Positions 41,382-55,600 of a stretch of 64,000 bases of DNA are shown piece by piece. The translations under genes were made by a program, and so were the position numbers. The stretch is from Plantago ovata (taxonomy: Eukaryota > Streptophyta > Magnoliopsida > Lamiales > Plantaginaceae), in assembly GCA_028274465.1 (NCBI GenBank), contig CM051457.1, positions 17,681,097 through 17,745,096 of the forward strand, in the 5' to 3' direction. The notes under the pieces are model-generated. The model ran no database searches. It had not been told where the DNA came from and was given only the letters and a program-made list of their open reading frames with translations. Numbering within the stretch: the first letter of the stretch is position 1; each line of letters starts with the position of its first letter.

Positions 41382-41640
41382 AGTAGCTTTTGTTACGCGG
41401 TCAGTTTCTTATAGTCAACGTTCACGCACGTGTCTAATTTTACTCGGTAAAGTACATATATCCGGAGTAACTTTTGACTCGGTCAGTTTGCTTTTCCATT
41501 AACGCTCACGTCACTAGATTTTTCCACCTTATTGTACGTGGCTAAGTACATTCATCCGTAGTAGCTTTTTTACGCGGTTCCTTTTCCTCTTCGTCAACGC
41601 ATACGTAACTAGCTAGCCATTTTCTCAATTTAATTCCTAG
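41382..41640 (+). promoter_or_regulatory. Three degenerate ~85-95 bp repeats upstream of the WRKY gene
   Basis: Units begin about 41382, 41465 and 41558: each reads gtagctttt/gtaactttt, then (t)acgcggtcag or a variant, then a gtcaacg/attaacg...cacg block, then a gtaca.at..atccg stretch. Unit 1 contains a perfect G-box CACGTG (41427-41432). Units 1 and 3 contain GTCAAC, the complement of a TTGAC W-box core. Position is 1.1-1.4 kb before the WRKY start codon. A regulatory role is inferred. Confidence 0.4.
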
Positions 41641-42551
41641 TGGCGAATAGGAATTTGTCATTTGTAAGCCAACTAGCTAAATCCTAGCCGAAATAATGAC
41701 TCGAGTAACAAACATCGGTATGTGTTATATTTCCCTATTATATATAAGTTTCAAACGTAAATCTCTTCGCTAAACTATACAATTACAATTTACAAACACT
41801 TCCCTGATTATGTAATTTATCTCCATTAAAGTTAAAATTAAGTAAATGTTACTAAAAAGAAAAGCTAAAATTAGATTGAATACTAATCAGTTGACATATA
41901 TGCATTAAACTAATGGATTAAATCTTCTTAATTTTCGGATCCAAAATACTGTATGTTGAGTAGCTAGCTAGCTAGCATGATACACCGCGTAGAAGCAATT
42001 TTCACCGCAAATTGGAGCATAAATACTTAAATAATGGCACAAACTAAATAAGAAAAGGAAGATGATAAGATCAATAGCTACTCGAATTAAATATATGTAG
42101 TACTTAAATAGTTACAAAGACCAAAAACAACTTCTTAGAATTGTTATGATTCGTTTTTTTTCTTTTTTTAATTTTCAGATTCATTTCCAAACTAACTACT
42201 TACTAATTATGTATGTATGTATTGGTTTGTTTGAGTCGGTATTTTGTATGTATGATAGGAGTATATCTCATCGGACTCAATTAAATAAATGAATAAGACA
42301 TTAACTAAACAAGTAGTACTACTGCTGCCGCTACTAGTTATGACTTATGATACTGTTTGTTTATATCAGAAGAAAACAAACAACTCAACGCGGGTCCAAC
42401 CTGTTGTCCAAAAACCACCCAATGTAAAAAGGGAAAACAAAAATGAAAAATGAAATTGAAAACAAAACAAAACAAAAAAAGAAAAGGAAAGCACTTATTA
42501 CAAAAATCTTCTTCACACTTCAAAAACCCCAAACACCAAACACAAACAATC

Positions 42552-42634
42552 CCTCTCCTCTCTCTCTCTCTCTCTCTTCTCTCTTCTCTCTTCACTTCTC
42601 TCTTCTCTTGTTCTGTTTCTTTCTCTCTCTAGAA
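42552..42634 (+). repeat. CT-rich tract in the WRKY 5' leader
   Basis: About 80 bases of (TC)n and ctctt repeats just upstream of the coding start, typical of plant 5' leaders. Confidence 0.7.
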
Positions 42635-42759
42635 AACTAGAAAAAGCAAAAACTCATCAGACCAAACACAAACAACAAATGAAGAAGAATATCTGCTTTT
42701 GAAACACACACACACTTAAGAACACAAAGAGCAAAATTAACTCATCATCAGATCATCAA

Positions 42760-44706
42760 ATGGATGAGAAGAAAACAGAGAATTCATCATCATCACCAGC
42801 ATTCTCATCAAATCCCATGAACATGATGATGATTAACAACACTTTTTTTACCATGCCAAATGACAACACCACCTTATTTGCTGCAGATTGTACTACTACT
42901 AATACTACAGGTGGTGATGAACTTAACAAGGGTGCTGCTACGTCTTTCATAGACATGTCAACAATCCAAGATTTCAACACCCCTTTTGATGATTTGCTCC
43001 AAAGCATCTCTGCACCTTTGATTCCGCCGGAATATTCCGAGGTCGTCAACACTCCGGTCACCCCCAACTCATCCTCTATGTCTTCGTCCTCCAACGAGGC
43101 TGCTGCTGCAGCTAATGATGAGGTCAAGAAGGCTACTGAAGAGGAGGATCAAGAAGATCCAGACAAGACCAAGAAACAACAGTAAGCTTACTAAATCTTG
43201 TTTTATATATATATATATATTTTTTTTTTTAATTTTTTTTTTAAAAGAAAAAAACATGATTTTTGTTTGGCTACATAATGATTTAGTTTATTTGTTAATA
43301 TGTGTGTGTTGGTGAAAGGATAAAAAGGGTAATGATGTTGTTTAATAGAGATTGTATCATCATTATGTTAATGGGGTTTGCTGTTACTCATGATCTAATT
43401 ACTGTAACCAAAATCTACTGGATTTGATTGATACATAATATACATGCTGCCCCTTACTACTATTATTTTTTTTATTAATTTTGTTTTCTTGCCTTTTTGT
43501 TTTATTTGTGAAAAAGGTGGTGATTTTTTTAGTTAATTTATTAATTGATTAATTGTAGATTGTTGAAGCCAAAAAAGAAGAACCCAAAAGGCAGAGGGAA
43601 CCCAGATTTGCGTTCATAACAAAGAGTGAAATAGATCACTTGGATGATGGCTATAGATGGAGAAAGTACGGCCAAAAAGCTGTCAAAAACAGCCCTTTTC
43701 CAAGGTACCCTTCTACTACTACTTTGGAGGACGACTGACTAGTATATTCATTCATTCACATACATATATCTTTCATAAATCACACACCCTAGCTAATTTA
43801 TTGTACTACTTCTTGTAAATACGTACACACATTATTTTGTTAATCAAGTGTTTTTCTCATTAATGAAATTTTCATTTTTCAATTCTTTGATATGAGAAAA
43901 TAAATCCACCGTGTCGATTATTTTAGTTAAGGTCAAATCTTTAATTATCTCCATTGGTGAATCATTTACCAAACAGATAAAAGAAGTAAATGGTTATGTA
44001 CTTTGGCAAGATTTACCTAATGACTAATTATGTAATGTTGTTAGTATATTCTTGTTTCAGTTTGTTTTGTTAGTGAGTTAATTATGAAGAACATGTCATT
44101 ATTTCATTATGAATAAAGGAGTGGAGATGAAGTATTCTTTTTTCTATAAAAATGATAGTAGTACTACTGTATAATATTAATTAAGAAAAATATAGTATCC
44201 CATAATGGTGTGATCATATCATGTGTAGGAGCTACTACCGGTGCACAAGTACAGCATGTGGTGTGAAAAAAAGGGTTGAAAGATCCTCAGAGGATCCATC
44301 CACTGTTGTCACAACCTATGAAGGTACACACATACATCCCTGCCCCATCACGCCACGTGGCACTTTCGGTTTCCTCCCCGAGTCCTCCACCTCATCCCTA
44401 GTCGGTGCTGGTTCAGCCACTACAGGAACTAGCGGCATTGGCAGCACCGGTGGATCACATTTTCTCAACATCCCACCACACATGCTTCACTATCCACACC
44501 CTATTCATCATCAACAGCAGAACTATTTTCGTAACTTCACACCACCAATGAGCCTAATTAGCACAACAGGTACTACTAATCCTCCTACATTTCCCCAGCA
44601 GCAGCAAAGACCCTTTTGCCCCTCTGCTTCTTCTTTGGCTAGAGACCATGGCTTGCTTCAAGACATGCTCCCATCACAGATGCTCAAGGATCCAAAGGAG
44701 GAGTGA
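42760..44706 (+). CDS. WRKY transcription factor, group IIc (WRKY48/23-like), apparent frameshift in exon 2
   Basis: Three exons, 42760-43181, 43559-43704 and 44229-44706. The product is a nuclear factor that binds W-boxes (TTGACC/T). The N-terminal 140 residues are Ser/Asn/Thr-rich with an acidic tail. The single WRKY domain reads [20 protein letters not shown], the conserved PR intron falls within the R codon, and the zinc finger follows: C-x4-C in [10 protein letters not shown] and HxH in THIHP, the group II spacing. The C-terminus has a His/Gln-rich stretch and ends [14 protein letters not shown]. Exon 1 ends in phase 2, and continuing in that phase gives [10 protein letters not shown], as in relatives, but then runs into a stop; the WRKY frame ([18 protein letters not shown]) is one base off. 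The break lies in an AAAA run at about 43586-43589; one more A restores about 348 residues. A cryptic acceptor is a weaker alternative. Confidence 0.92.
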
Positions 44707-47700
44707 TCATCAATTACTGAAACTGATCAGTTCAGGGTTTTAATTAATTAATTAATTAGACTTAATCAATTTTATTACATATATATACCCAATTAATCAG
44801 AATAGTGGTTTATATTGATTAATTGTGTTGTTATGTTTATTTTCTTTAGTTTTTTTTCTTTTATTAACTGATGATATATATCAGTGTGAAGCCTGGGGTT
44901 TTTCTTTTAGACTAATTATGGAACCCACTTCACATAGTTACTTAGACTTGATCATCTTTGTATTTGAGAAACATGATTAGCTAGCTTTAGTTATTTCAGT
45001 GTTGTACTCCTTGTACTGAACCTTTTATATCTATACATTGTGAATATTTAGGGTTATTTTTCTATTTATTTCTGCTGTTGTTTTTCTTTCACTGGCTAGT
45101 TAAATATATATATGCTCAGTTCAATGGTTTAGGGTTAGGGTTTTCTCCATTGATCCATTTGTGTGTATATCTCTTATGGTGATTAAGCACCTGTTTTATT
45201 TCCTAAAGTGGTTTAGAAATGAGTTAATTCTTGGGTCCATTGTGAGAATAAGCATAGGAGCTGATAAAAACCTTGTAGATTCTTGGAAATGAAGTTATTA
45301 ATTAATTACTCCATTAAGGGTGTGAAACAGATGTGTGGAAATTTTCAAGTGTGAAATCTATGCAGTCTATTTGGAAATTTTGTGCAGGGAGGATATATTT
45401 GCAAGAAGCTGATTATGCATTAAGTATCCATCTAATGATTTAAACTACACATATTAGTATATTACTCTTTTGATCTAACTAGGCATATGTACATACCAAC
45501 CTTACCCATATTTAGAATGAGAGATGAGAATGTAGAATAGTATTTAGAATTAGTAATGTTAATTCATTAATAAATTAATTCTACTAGTTAATTGGAAATA
45601 TATGTTCTACCATTCATATATAGCTAGCTTCATTTAAAGTAGGAATATTCTTCACAAAAGTTTAGATGTGGTATGCATATTGGAACTTTACTCATCCATT
45701 CATTGATGCAGAAATATAATTGTGTGCAGATAGATTTGAGGATATGATCAGTATATATGTATATTCAAATGTGTTTTAAATGTTATATAATTTAATTATA
45801 CTAATCAACTTATGTATAACATGTACTTATTCAAGATGTGCAACTATATGTAACGTGTGATCTAAACTTACAAGTTGTACAATCCTACAAATTGACCATA
45901 GAGACTAGTTAGGGGTGTATATATTGATGGGAAAATTGATAGGCTCAACAGTTATTAACACTCATAATTATCTCAATTTACATAATTGTCAATTCATTTT
46001 GGACAATAGTTAACGATTTCCATATATAAATAGGCACAATTTCAGACATAAAGTTACCAATATTAGTACCTTTGCAAGGTACGTACGTGAGCTCGTTTTG
46101 TACCTGTAATTTTTCTTGATTCATGATTTGAGCATGTACCTGCTTGTGAAAGTAAATAAATAAAATTCTTTTTTCTGCTTTAAAAAAAAAAAAGGAACAA
46201 AATATATTAGTACCTTTGCGCATTTCAGACTCTGTACTTTCTTTTGGCTACTTGTAAATATAAATCTATCTTGTGGTTGTTCGCAATGGTTGCATTTGTT
46301 GATTAAGAGTACAGTGTTTGGCCGAAACTCGTAGCATTTGCGCAGTTTAATTAGGTTTATATATGTCGTTCGCAAGCTATTGCACCAGCTTGTGAAATCA
46401 CTCAATACACCCGAATGGTAGCTACATGCGCATTCCCTACATTATTATAAAAGAAATTCTATCTTTTGCTCTAGAAGAAGAAAAAGAAACTAATAATAGT
46501 ACGTACACGACGCGTGTGTGTAAAAACTATCATGGTCATACTGAAAATCATGTGTAAAAACAATAGTAATGATAGAAAAACGATCATGTGTAAAATCTAT
46601 CATCGTCATACCAAAAACCATACAACATGATATGTAGGGGTCGGTTGTTGCAAGAATTATTAGGTAAATATGGGTACAATGTCTTGTGAAATTGGGAAAT
46701 TAAATTCAAATGATATTATTTATTAATTAATTTTCTTCATCATACATACATTACATTCATACTAATTGTACTCCTATATACTATGAATAGTAGTAGTCAA
46801 TTAATAAATGAGTATTTAATGTTTTACTTTCAACTCCTCACTTCATGGCTTCCGTAGATAGATATGTGTACTATTACCTAAATTTGCCCAAGGGGACCAA
46901 TCTATAATGGTAACTTATACTACTCCTAGCTTCTTCTTGTAGTAATACTTTAATTTCCCTTCATTTTTTATGGTCAGGAAATTTACATGTACATCCACTT
47001 AAACCCTCAGATTAGCTATAATTAATTAGACACGTCCCCAACTTTAATTGCACACTTATATAACTTTTTTCTCCAATAGAAAAATCGGAGAAACTATTAA
47101 CATACAATATCATTCATTTACATGTCGTCTTTATTGGTGCCAAATAGAGTTTTTCCCTGGAAAATATCTAGTTAGGTCTGAGGATTCGCGGCCGAAAACT
47201 TTAAAGAAAAAGCAAGAAATAAAAGAAGGCTCCTATAAATTCCAATAATGTATTGAGAAAAAGGATGAAACTGGAAATGTAGAGGTGACAACCATGCAAG
47301 AGGAATCAGAATTATGAACAAAATTTTCTAAAGAAGATGTGAATAATATTGTACATAAGCAAATATAATATTCTCTGGCAAGAAAAAGGAAGAATTGTAT
47401 TCATCATGGCTGGAATTATTCATATATAATTCCAATTAAGTAATATATAGTATTTGTTAAATTGATTAAGTAGTGGCTTTCTCATTGTTGGGCATATTTT
47501 GAGAAAACGTGGAAAAATTAATCAATCGATCGATCGATCGATAAGCTAAAAGCCAGTAAGTGCTTTTTGTGCAGTGCAAATAAAAAAGCAGATACTCTTC
47601 TTTGGTATTGTGGTGGCTTACAGAACGAACACACTCAGCTGATAAATGGTAAAACTAATTTGCCAAACTTCTATTCGTCTACTGATTATTTAAGTCATTT

Positions 47701-48055
47701 CATTTATAAATATCTCTAAATATAATGATTAAATGCGGGTTTAATGGCCAACATATGGAATTTTGACTCTTGGGTTCATTTGGACTAATATATATGATAT
47801 GTTACTTTGGATAAGCTCAAGACTTTTCCATTACATTTACAAAATACATACTTCTAATTGCACATATATTTTAGAGGTCAAATAAACGATTTGCTTTTAT
47901 ATCGAGAAGTATATATAGCGCGAAACAGTGTAGGTCAAAAGACGGATAAATATAATAGTCATTATCATAAAATTCAAAGAATGTATTTAGAAATGTAGGA
48001 GACTTTCATAAATAGAAATAAATTTTGTTAATATTACATGTGTTCTACTAAAACA
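44707..48055. other. WRKY 3' flank and intergenic DNA
   Basis: The first few hundred bases should be 3'-UTR. A short (ATCG)n run is at 47525-47541. No second gene or clear element end is seen. Confidence 0.5.
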
Positions 48056-48058
48056 TTA

Positions 48059-48793
48059 GAGCATTCACAACATCTCCTTTAAAATGGATTTTTTACTTAA
48101 ATATTGGCAAAAAATCAAAATATGTGTTAAAAGTTTAACAAATCATATTCCCTAAAATTTGTATGCATGGACCACCTAAAAATATAGGGAACATTCTTCA
48201 CATGCCTAAACTTGTGCATGCTAAGAGCATTCACAGCAGTTTCCCCATAAAAAATTCACTAAAATCGTTTTAAACTCATTCCCTATAATATTTTAAGAAC
48301 TTATTTAACAATTCACTAAAATTAGATTCTCTTTTAGTGATTTAATGTATATATAAAAAATAATTTTAATAATAACATATTCTAAAAATAGTATATAAAT
48401 TAATGATTAATACACTAAAAAAGTTTTAGGCATGCACAAGTTTAGGCATGTGAATAGACTTCCCTATTTTTTTTGGTAGTCTAGGAAAGTTTTAGGGAAT
48501 CTGATTTGTTAGGCTTTTACACATATTTTGATATTTTTGCCAATATTTAAGCAAAAAAATCATTTTAGGGAAGCTGACGTGAATGCTCTAAAAGCTTTTT
48601 TAGTGTATTAATCATTAAGTTATATACTATATTTAGAATATGTGGTTATTAAAATTATTATTTATATTTATATTAAATCACTAAAAGGGAATCTGATTTT
48701 AGTGAATTGTTAAATACGTACTTAAAATATTAAATGGAACAAATTTAAAACGATTTTAGAGAAAAATTTATAGGGAATCTTTTGTAAATGCTC
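48059..48793. mobile_element. Tourist-like MITE (outer copy), split by an inverted copy of itself
   Basis: Outer element pieces 48059-48221 and 48592-48793 (about 366 bp together), flanked by TTA at 48056-48058 and 48794-48796. Ends are GAGCATTCAC on the left and, on the minus strand, GAGCATTTAC on the right. The 3-bp TWA duplication and short GAGCATTCAC terminus fit PIF/Harbinger-derived Tourist MITEs. The inner copy at 48225-48588 matches its two pieces on the opposite strand. Confidence 0.85.
48225..48588. mobile_element. Tourist-like MITE (inner copy), inverted relative to host
   Basis: 364 bp, ends GAGCATTCAC and GTGAATGCTC, flanked by TAA at 48222-48224 and 48589-48591. Its left half is the reverse complement of 48592-48793 and its right half of 48059-48221, with scattered mismatches. 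So the same element family inserted into itself in the opposite direction. Confidence 0.88.
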
Positions 48794-48796
48794 TTA

Positions 48797-50154
48797 GCAG
48801 TTTTTGTTAACATGAGTCTGTGTGTTTTGTTCTGAAGACAAACCCTCCCACGACACTTCGCCTATTATATATATGTAAAAAGTATGTCCATACTCCATAC
48901 ACATATGGGGTTTATACAATGATTTATTAGGCCATTGTACGCAGGTTCATACTGAATATTGAAGTAGTACGTACCCATGAACGTGTAACGGAATAAACAC
49001 GTTGTCGGCATCAATTCAAAGTAGTTACCTGCATGTCTCCTTGAAATTGCCTAATTTGATCAGTAATAAAGTGTATATATATTTTTAATTGAACCACAAA
49101 TTCGGATATTAAACCTTATACCGCAAGTTGGTAATTAAGATGAGAAATGACGTAATTTTTTTACAGGTTTAATTTTTTGAAGTTGGTAAATTTTTATAAT
49201 CTACTAGTAGTTGATAATATGAGACATCATGTAATCTTTACAGGTTCCGCGTTTCGGAATTGGTGAAATTTTTATACATCTCTGTATATATGGAGCTAGC
49301 CTTAGGATTGTTACTATCATTAATAATAATCTGACCATTCATTGTCAAATGTAACAAAAAAGGGTACAGATTGGAGCAGTACCAGAACTCTTTTTTCCCA
49401 TTTCGGTTCAACCGTTCGAGAAATTGGATGTTAGGGACAGAACTGAACTTCTTTATGGGCTAGCTTGCGATGTAGATAGATATTTTGAAAAGGAAAGAAA
49501 CCAGTAGGCCCAGAAAACTAAACAGCCCCATTAGAAAGTTCCAAGTCCATAAGCCCCCTACATGCATGAAATACTTCCTAGTGCCTACATTTGCGTTCCT
49601 TGATTGTACAATTGTTCCTCGAGCGACCTGTTAAAAATTTAATACTTAGACTTCAGGACTTTCAATAAGCAATACCGGATTAATGAGACTTCAACAAACC
49701 CCCTCACATCTAGGCCAGTATCACTGTATCAATATATACGACCGTTGCTCAACGTTCGCTATTATTTGTCTGTATAATTTTCCTTGCCAACATTACCATT
49801 CACATGGACATGGTACGATATTTTTACATATATTACATGCACATGATATCGTACATATACAAGTTTGTGCACAAAGCACAAGTGAGATGGAATTCTTTCA
49901 TTAGATGATCAGATCCTGCACAAAACCATGCATTGTAACTCTTATGTATAATCAAGTATAACAACTGCAAAGATGAGAAGCCAAGAACTGATCAAATTGA
50001 CATGTTACAGCTTACAGTGGAGTGGAGTAGTATCACATATTCACATGGCATTAGGTGAACAGTTACATGCTTATCTCACTCATACAAACTGACCTTTTCC
50101 TAGCTTGACTGTGTCTCTACACTACCAAATCTTTGATCCAGATTATATCTTTAC
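48797..50154. other. Intergenic and peroxidase promoter region
   Basis: No coding region or element ends seen; the last several hundred bases should contain the peroxidase promoter. Confidence 0.5.
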
Positions 50155-50164
50155 TCTATATAAC
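50155..50164 (+). promoter_or_regulatory. TATA box of the peroxidase gene
   Basis: TCTATATAAC lies 75-85 bases before the ATG at 50239, leaving room for a leader of about 50 bases. It is the best TATA match in the near upstream region. Confidence 0.5.
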
Positions 50165-50238
50165 TACAGCAAAATTGCAAGCTATAATCAACACACAACA
50201 AAGAGCATACCCCAAGAAAACTTGGCTACTAAAACAAA

Positions 50239-51689
<1,451 letters not shown>

Positions 51690-52644
51690 TGAATTGATGG
51701 TATCTTATCCCTTGATTCTAGAAAATATGTTATTATTGCAAGTCGCACAGCCTGCGGGTTTCCAATGTAATGAAATTATCTAACTAGAGGTAACATAAGC
51801 ATAAACTAGAAGCCCTAATCGTAAACCACTAGTATTGTAAGGTCTTTCAATAGAATGCCACATAATCATAAAAACGAAATAAGTAGTGCATTGCACAGAT
51901 CAATCACTACAAGAGCCTATAGCAGAAACCAACCGCATCAGTAAATACACACTGGTTAAAGGTAACTCAACGAGTTCGCATCCCCATTTAAGAGGACTAG
52001 CAAGCAAAGGCTAGAAAAGGTGCAAACATCCCATAATCTTGATCACAACTCGGAGAACAGGTGCAATATAAAACAAGCTAATAACATATTGTAAAACCCG
52101 ACAGACAAATATCTAATAGTAACATGTTAACACTTAACACGAAGCTTATGATATTGGCTGAACGCAATGGAAAATTCTAAAGTAGAGCATATGCCATGCC
52201 AGGTTAACATCATCTTAAACCATAATAATATGCCACGTCCAAACATCACCAGAACAAATTACTCGTACAAAATCAAGTATGCTACTCGTACAAGAAGAAT
52301 TACAGCTACTGGAACCTTTGGACTCATCAAAGGCAAGTAACACTGAAGCAAAAAAGAAGTCAGATATATGATTAGTATAGGCTACAACACAATCCCTTGC
52401 TATTCATCAAAACTGAAAGGAAATCTAACTCAACTAGAACATAATTTCCGTTACAAAGGCACAAAGCTCATAAGCATTTATGCCAAGACAAAAAGGCTCG
52501 GCCCCAAATGCTCGTAAAGTTTGCTTGGCAGAATCTCCTTTTAGGATTTCAAGATGCCATCTATGCTCCTGCGCCCAAATCTTTCCTACTAGTTTGCTAG
52601 GCATCGAGTTGAATGTGCACCAAGAACTTGTGTGATGGAAGTAA
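51690..52644. other. Convergent 3' ends of the peroxidase and FCA
   Basis: Should hold both 3'-UTRs and poly(A) sites, one gene coming from each side. No coding region is seen. Confidence 0.5.
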
Positions 52645-55600
52645 TTAGGTTCCTGAGATGATGATGAGTATTAGTCTGATTGAAATGCAAGTTTTGCAAG
52701 TAATTGGGACTCAAAATAGAGGATTAACAATACGCTAGCACCACCAACCAATAAAAATTACAATTGTGTTTAGTTGATTGAAAAACTCAGATGGCTAACC
52801 TGAAGGCTTATTCTTCCACATCCATTCCTGAGGTGCCTGCAGGGCCATGAAAGAAAACAAGTCCCATGATCAACAGCAGGAAAACAAAAAAGAGAATCAA
52901 GTAGTACAAGGAAGCATATATCTGAAGCGACCTGCTGATAACGGGTTGGATTGTTCTGTATAGCATTTCCAGCGGGTATCTGTGCATAGCCAAGTTCCTA
53001 TTACACAAGAAACAAATTGAGAAGTCAGTTTTGAATTCACAGTTTAGAAAATATATAAAAGTCATGGAGGGACCCGCAACAGTTCTCAAGAAAAATAATT
53101 GCAGTAAAATTGACCTTGCATTTGATCTCTATGAAAATAGATGCAGCCCATTTTATATGGTTACTATATAACCAATTTTTGGATCAAATATTAAAAGCTC
53201 ACAACCAAACTCTTGAACTGAGATATACTCCCTTCCCTTCGCCCCATTGGCAATGCAAACACATTGCGAATTTCAGGTGTCCTTTCTTAAATGCAATACT
53301 CAAAAATGGAAAGTTCATATTATTGATTATTCATGTGGCATCAAACCATTAACTACATTTACCACATTTTATTAATTATTTATTCATTCTATATCAAAAT
53401 AAATAATGGCCAACATACTCCACTATGACTATTATACCGTTTCTTCAGATTTTTAAATCCCACTCCTAAAGCAAGGATAGCATTATCAACGTAATGGATG
53501 GAATAACAACTGTTCAAAACATGTCTTTAAACTGCCACATGAGTTCTCCAAAGTATGTACACATAAGTAGTTCAGCTACTACTTACCTTAGTTCCTTGTT
53601 TAGCAGGGAGACCAGGAGCCTGGAACTGCAAAATCAGACTAAGTTCAGAACTCAGCGATAACATGTTCAAGTCTCAAGAAAATACAACTAAAACTAACCG
53701 AAGACTGAGAATCCGGTTGAAATGGCCTGATCTGGTTTTGGAGCTGTGGCTGCTGTTGACCTTGAAACTGTAATTGTGTTTGAGGAGCATGATGTGCTGC
53801 TGGTCCTTGGGGCTGACGCTCCACTTGATTAAATTGGCTGGCTGGCGTCTGTGGTTGTGGATGCTGCTGCTGCTGTTGCTGTTGCTCATATACTTTCAGC
53901 TCTTCGGGTTTCTCCCACTGCCAAGTGAAGAGGAGAAGCATTAACTTGTAAACCAAAAATATGGTATCTGCCACTGGAGGTTACGCTTAAAACGGCACAA
54001 TCCTCATATTGTTTCAGTAATATTACATATACTTGTGTCTTTGGAGAAGAATAGTTTGTGTAAAATAGCATACTTCAGAAGCTATAAGTTTCGGGAGTTA
54101 TTTAAGCCATATGGGTAGTATGTGATATCACGTCAAACTTTCATTATGGTGCAACTGATAACACATAAACAGCAGGATGCATACCTTGCTTTCACCAGTA
54201 ACACTGTTGTAATAATACTTGTAACCATCTGGGGAGGTATGTTCTGACCAAGTACAATTAGATACAGCTGCATTTGGAGGCAACGTTGACACAGCGGAAG
54301 AAGCAGTAGGACCCAAATCTCCACCCGGACGAACACTAGCAGTACCAGTAACTGGCTGTGATGCCATTCCAGACCATGGAGCCTGAATAATAAAGTCAAG
54401 TGGCCATAGTGAGCACTCACATTCCAAAGTAACATGCGTAAATTATTAGCACTTGAACCAGAATCCAGATCAAGTGCGCACGTCAGATTGTCCAAAAATG
54501 ATACATTTGATATGCCAAATTTGATATCATGCGCATCAACTTGGACATGAATGAACGGCGCATGAATCACTCTCTTTTTCTATTCATATCGATAGCACCA
54601 TTCTTGTATTAATATCGTTAGAACAGTAATACCTGCTGTTTAGTAGCTGGTGGGCCTTGATGGGATGTTAAATGCTGATTCGAAGGTTGTAGCTGCTGCA
54701 ACTGCTGCTGCAGTTGATTAAAAGCTTGCTGCGACGACTGAAATGTAGCCTGCAGAGTCTGTTTTTGTTGTGACAGCATTTGAGCTGATGGTGGTTGGGG
54801 AAGCTCCTGGATAGGAGGTAGTTGCTGTTGGTTAGGTACCGGGGCTTGTCCTGGAGCAGGTGTTGTATTATACTGCCTTTGAGGTTGGGCTACAGGCGGC
54901 AGCTGACTGTTAGGGCCGGGTAACTGTTGTGACGGTGGAACCTGGCGATAAGGATTTTGAACTGCACCATAGGGCATCTGCACTTGTCCATGTTGCATAT
55001 GTGGTCCACGGAAATTTTGCATGTTTGGAGAAGATGCAGCATTTGGTCGTGGTAAATGCTGGGCAGGTGGATAGTCCAGTGGCGACTGAATTGGCCTTTG
55101 CACAGGTGAATGGGTTGAGACAGAAGCCGGGACTTGAGGAAAAGACTGGTGATAATTCTGAAATCCACAAGGAAATGGATAAGCTTATTATCTATAGAAG
55201 CGTAGAAGGTACAGAATCCATCAAGTTACAGGTTTCCACTTCAAACCTGTGAATTAGGAGCAGAAGAAACCGAGGACCCAGTACGTGAACCATCGGGATT
55301 GCCAGGAAGCCCTCCAAGATGACCCTAATTTTACATAATTAAAATAGAAATTACAGGAACATAAAGGTCAAAGGATCATAAAGCTGAAAATAAAAAAATC
55401 ACAATGCACCTTAAAAGGTAGGAGCAAACACAATCAAGCGAACATAACTTAAAAATTTATAACGGGGGATCTAGCGATCAAGGTCAAAGGGGTTAATGGC
55501 ATGAAACTGAACCCTCTAATTTATCCAGGCAAGATTTAAGTAACAGGGTACCAAATAAATTGAACTGCCCAAACTATAACTAAAAGAAGAAAGCATTTGA

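Noticed and set aside
42756..43127. Minus-strand open frame of 123 codons
   Set aside because: Antisense shadow of WRKY exon 1, whose plus-strand frame joins properly to the WRKY domain.
48058..48800. An exotic interleaved palindrome or RNA pseudoknot system
   Set aside because: Fully explained by one MITE inserted in reverse into another copy, with TAA and TTA duplications at the right places.
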